From NCBI GenBank assembly GCA_002299555.1, contig DBOL01000064.1, positions 1 to 41,582 on the forward strand: 41,582 nt of DNA, given 5' to 3'. The DNA comes from Candidatus Aminicenantes bacterium UBA647 (GTDB lineage: Bacteria; Acidobacteriota; Aminicenantia; UBA2199). The number at the start of each line of letters is the position of its first letter. Positions within the stretch are counted from its first letter, which is position 1. The translations under genes and the position numbers were made by a program. The notes under the pieces were generated by a model that was not told where the DNA came from, did not search any database, and saw only the letters and a program-made list of their open reading frames with translations. Positions 41,116-41,582 of the stretch are shown here, one piece after another.

Positions 41116-41582
41116 ATGAGAAAAATATCATTAATAATTTTGTTGATCTTTATATCTACGTTTCTGCTTTCTTCTGACGTTATCAGAAGGATTGTTATTG
41201 AGGGGAATAAAAAAGTATCAAAAGATACGTTCCTTTTTTATATAAAATCCAAGATTGGTGGGGAGTATACTCCGGATCAGCTGAGAAAAGATTTTAAAAC
41301 ATTATGGGATACAGGATTCTTTAAAGACATTAAGCTTGATGTTTCTGATGTTCAGGGTGGTAAAGAGGTGAAATTCGTTGTCGAAGAAAATCCGCTTATA
41401 ATCTCTATCAAATATACAACAGGGAAAAAGATCAAGCGGGATGATATTGAAGATAAATTGCAGGAGAATAGTGTTGTTCTGGCTCCATTCTCCTATCATA
41501 ACCCTTCAAAGATGAAAAAGGTTGAAAAGATCATAAAGGACCTTCTTCTCGAAAAAAGTTACAACGATGGGAAGGTTGAGAT
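41116..41582 (+). CDS. bamA: Outer-membrane assembly factor BamA (N-terminal part, cut by window end)
   Basis: The first 155 codons are present. A signal peptide (about 1-20) is followed by a POTRA domain with the classic IRRIVIEGNKKVSKDTFLFY start, LRKDFKTLWDTGFFKDIKLD, and VEENPLI at its end. A second POTRA begins with the KIKRDDIEDKL segment. BamA inserts beta-barrel proteins in the outer membrane, so this gene shows that the organism is diderm. TamA or another POTRA protein is less likely. The beta barrel lies outside the window, and no early stop is seen. Confidence 0.9.
   Translation, partial: MRKISLIILLIFISTFLLSSDVIRRIVIEGNKKVSKDTFLFYIKSKIGGEYTPDQLRKDFKTLWDTGFFKDIKLDVSDVQGGKEVKFVVEENPLIISIKYTTGKKIKRDDIEDKLQENSVVLAPFSYHNPSKMKKVEKIIKDLLLEKSYNDGKVE

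Overview
The window is one stretch of an AT-rich chromosome from a Gram-negative (diderm) bacterium that probably lives anaerobically. The diderm call rests on a BamA start at the right edge, several lipoproteins and signal peptides, and a type IV pilus (T4P) minor-pilin operon. The anaerobic call rests on a sodium-pumping biotin decarboxylase operon, a molybdopterin oxidoreductase with a DmsB/DmsC-like partner, and a membrane-anchored protein of the reductive-dehalogenase family. I cannot assign a named lineage. The gene mix (periplasmic tricorn homologue, DUF4388 response regulator, VIT/VWA proteins) suggests one of the less-studied diderm phyla, which is inference. I saw no rRNA, tRNA, CRISPR, insertion sequence or phage genes.

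Layout. 1-471: the tail of an upstream terminator and AT-rich non-coding DNA. 472-3624 (+): tricorn-type protease. 3663-10383 (-): a six-gene T4P operon (GspH/FimT-like pseudopilin, PilV-, PilW- and PilX-like proteins, PilY1 tip protein, lipoprotein) behind a near-perfect sigma-54 promoter. 10556-14446 (+): ftsY followed by ribD-ribE-ribBA. 14546-19923 (+): a sigma factor, a zinc-finger membrane anti-sigma-like protein and two secreted von Willebrand A proteins. 19974-22407 (-): a soluble PAS histidine kinase and an NtrC-family sigma-54 activator. 22603-23688 (+): a response regulator with DUF4388 and a roadblock-like tail, behind a second sigma-54 promoter with tandem upstream repeats. 23793-24482 (+): HAD phosphatase. 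24629-29340 (+): mmdA-mmdD-mmdC-mmdB and a glutamate formimidoyltransferase. 29458-33201 (+): cupin, molybdopterin oxidoreductase, and a DmsB-DmsC fusion. 33236-37630 (-): methyltransferase, UbiA-family prenyltransferase, MgtC-like protein, RdgB, reductive-dehalogenase-like protein. 37720-39589 (-): UDP-glucuronate decarboxylase-like epimerase and a radical SAM protein. 39667-40896 (-): lipoprotein and START-like secreted protein. 41116-end (+): bamA, truncated by the window.

How it fits together. The most coherent story is a PilS/PilR-like circuit. The two-component pair encodes a GAFTGA-containing sigma-54 activator, and the only two convincing -24/-12 promoters I found lie before the minor-pilin operon and before the neighbouring REC-DUF4388-roadblock gene. 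The latter promoter has three repeat units at typical enhancer distance, and one of these recurs on the other side of the two-component pair. This suggests a small local regulon joining pilus tip assembly to a cytoplasmic polarity or motility regulator. A second candidate system is the sigma/anti-sigma/VWA/VIT-VWA operon, which looks like an envelope-sensing module whose targets are co-encoded. The energy-metabolism half (sodium decarboxylase, molybdoenzyme, corrinoid/iron-sulfur protein) fits an amino-acid or organic-acid fermenter with some anaerobic reductase capacity.
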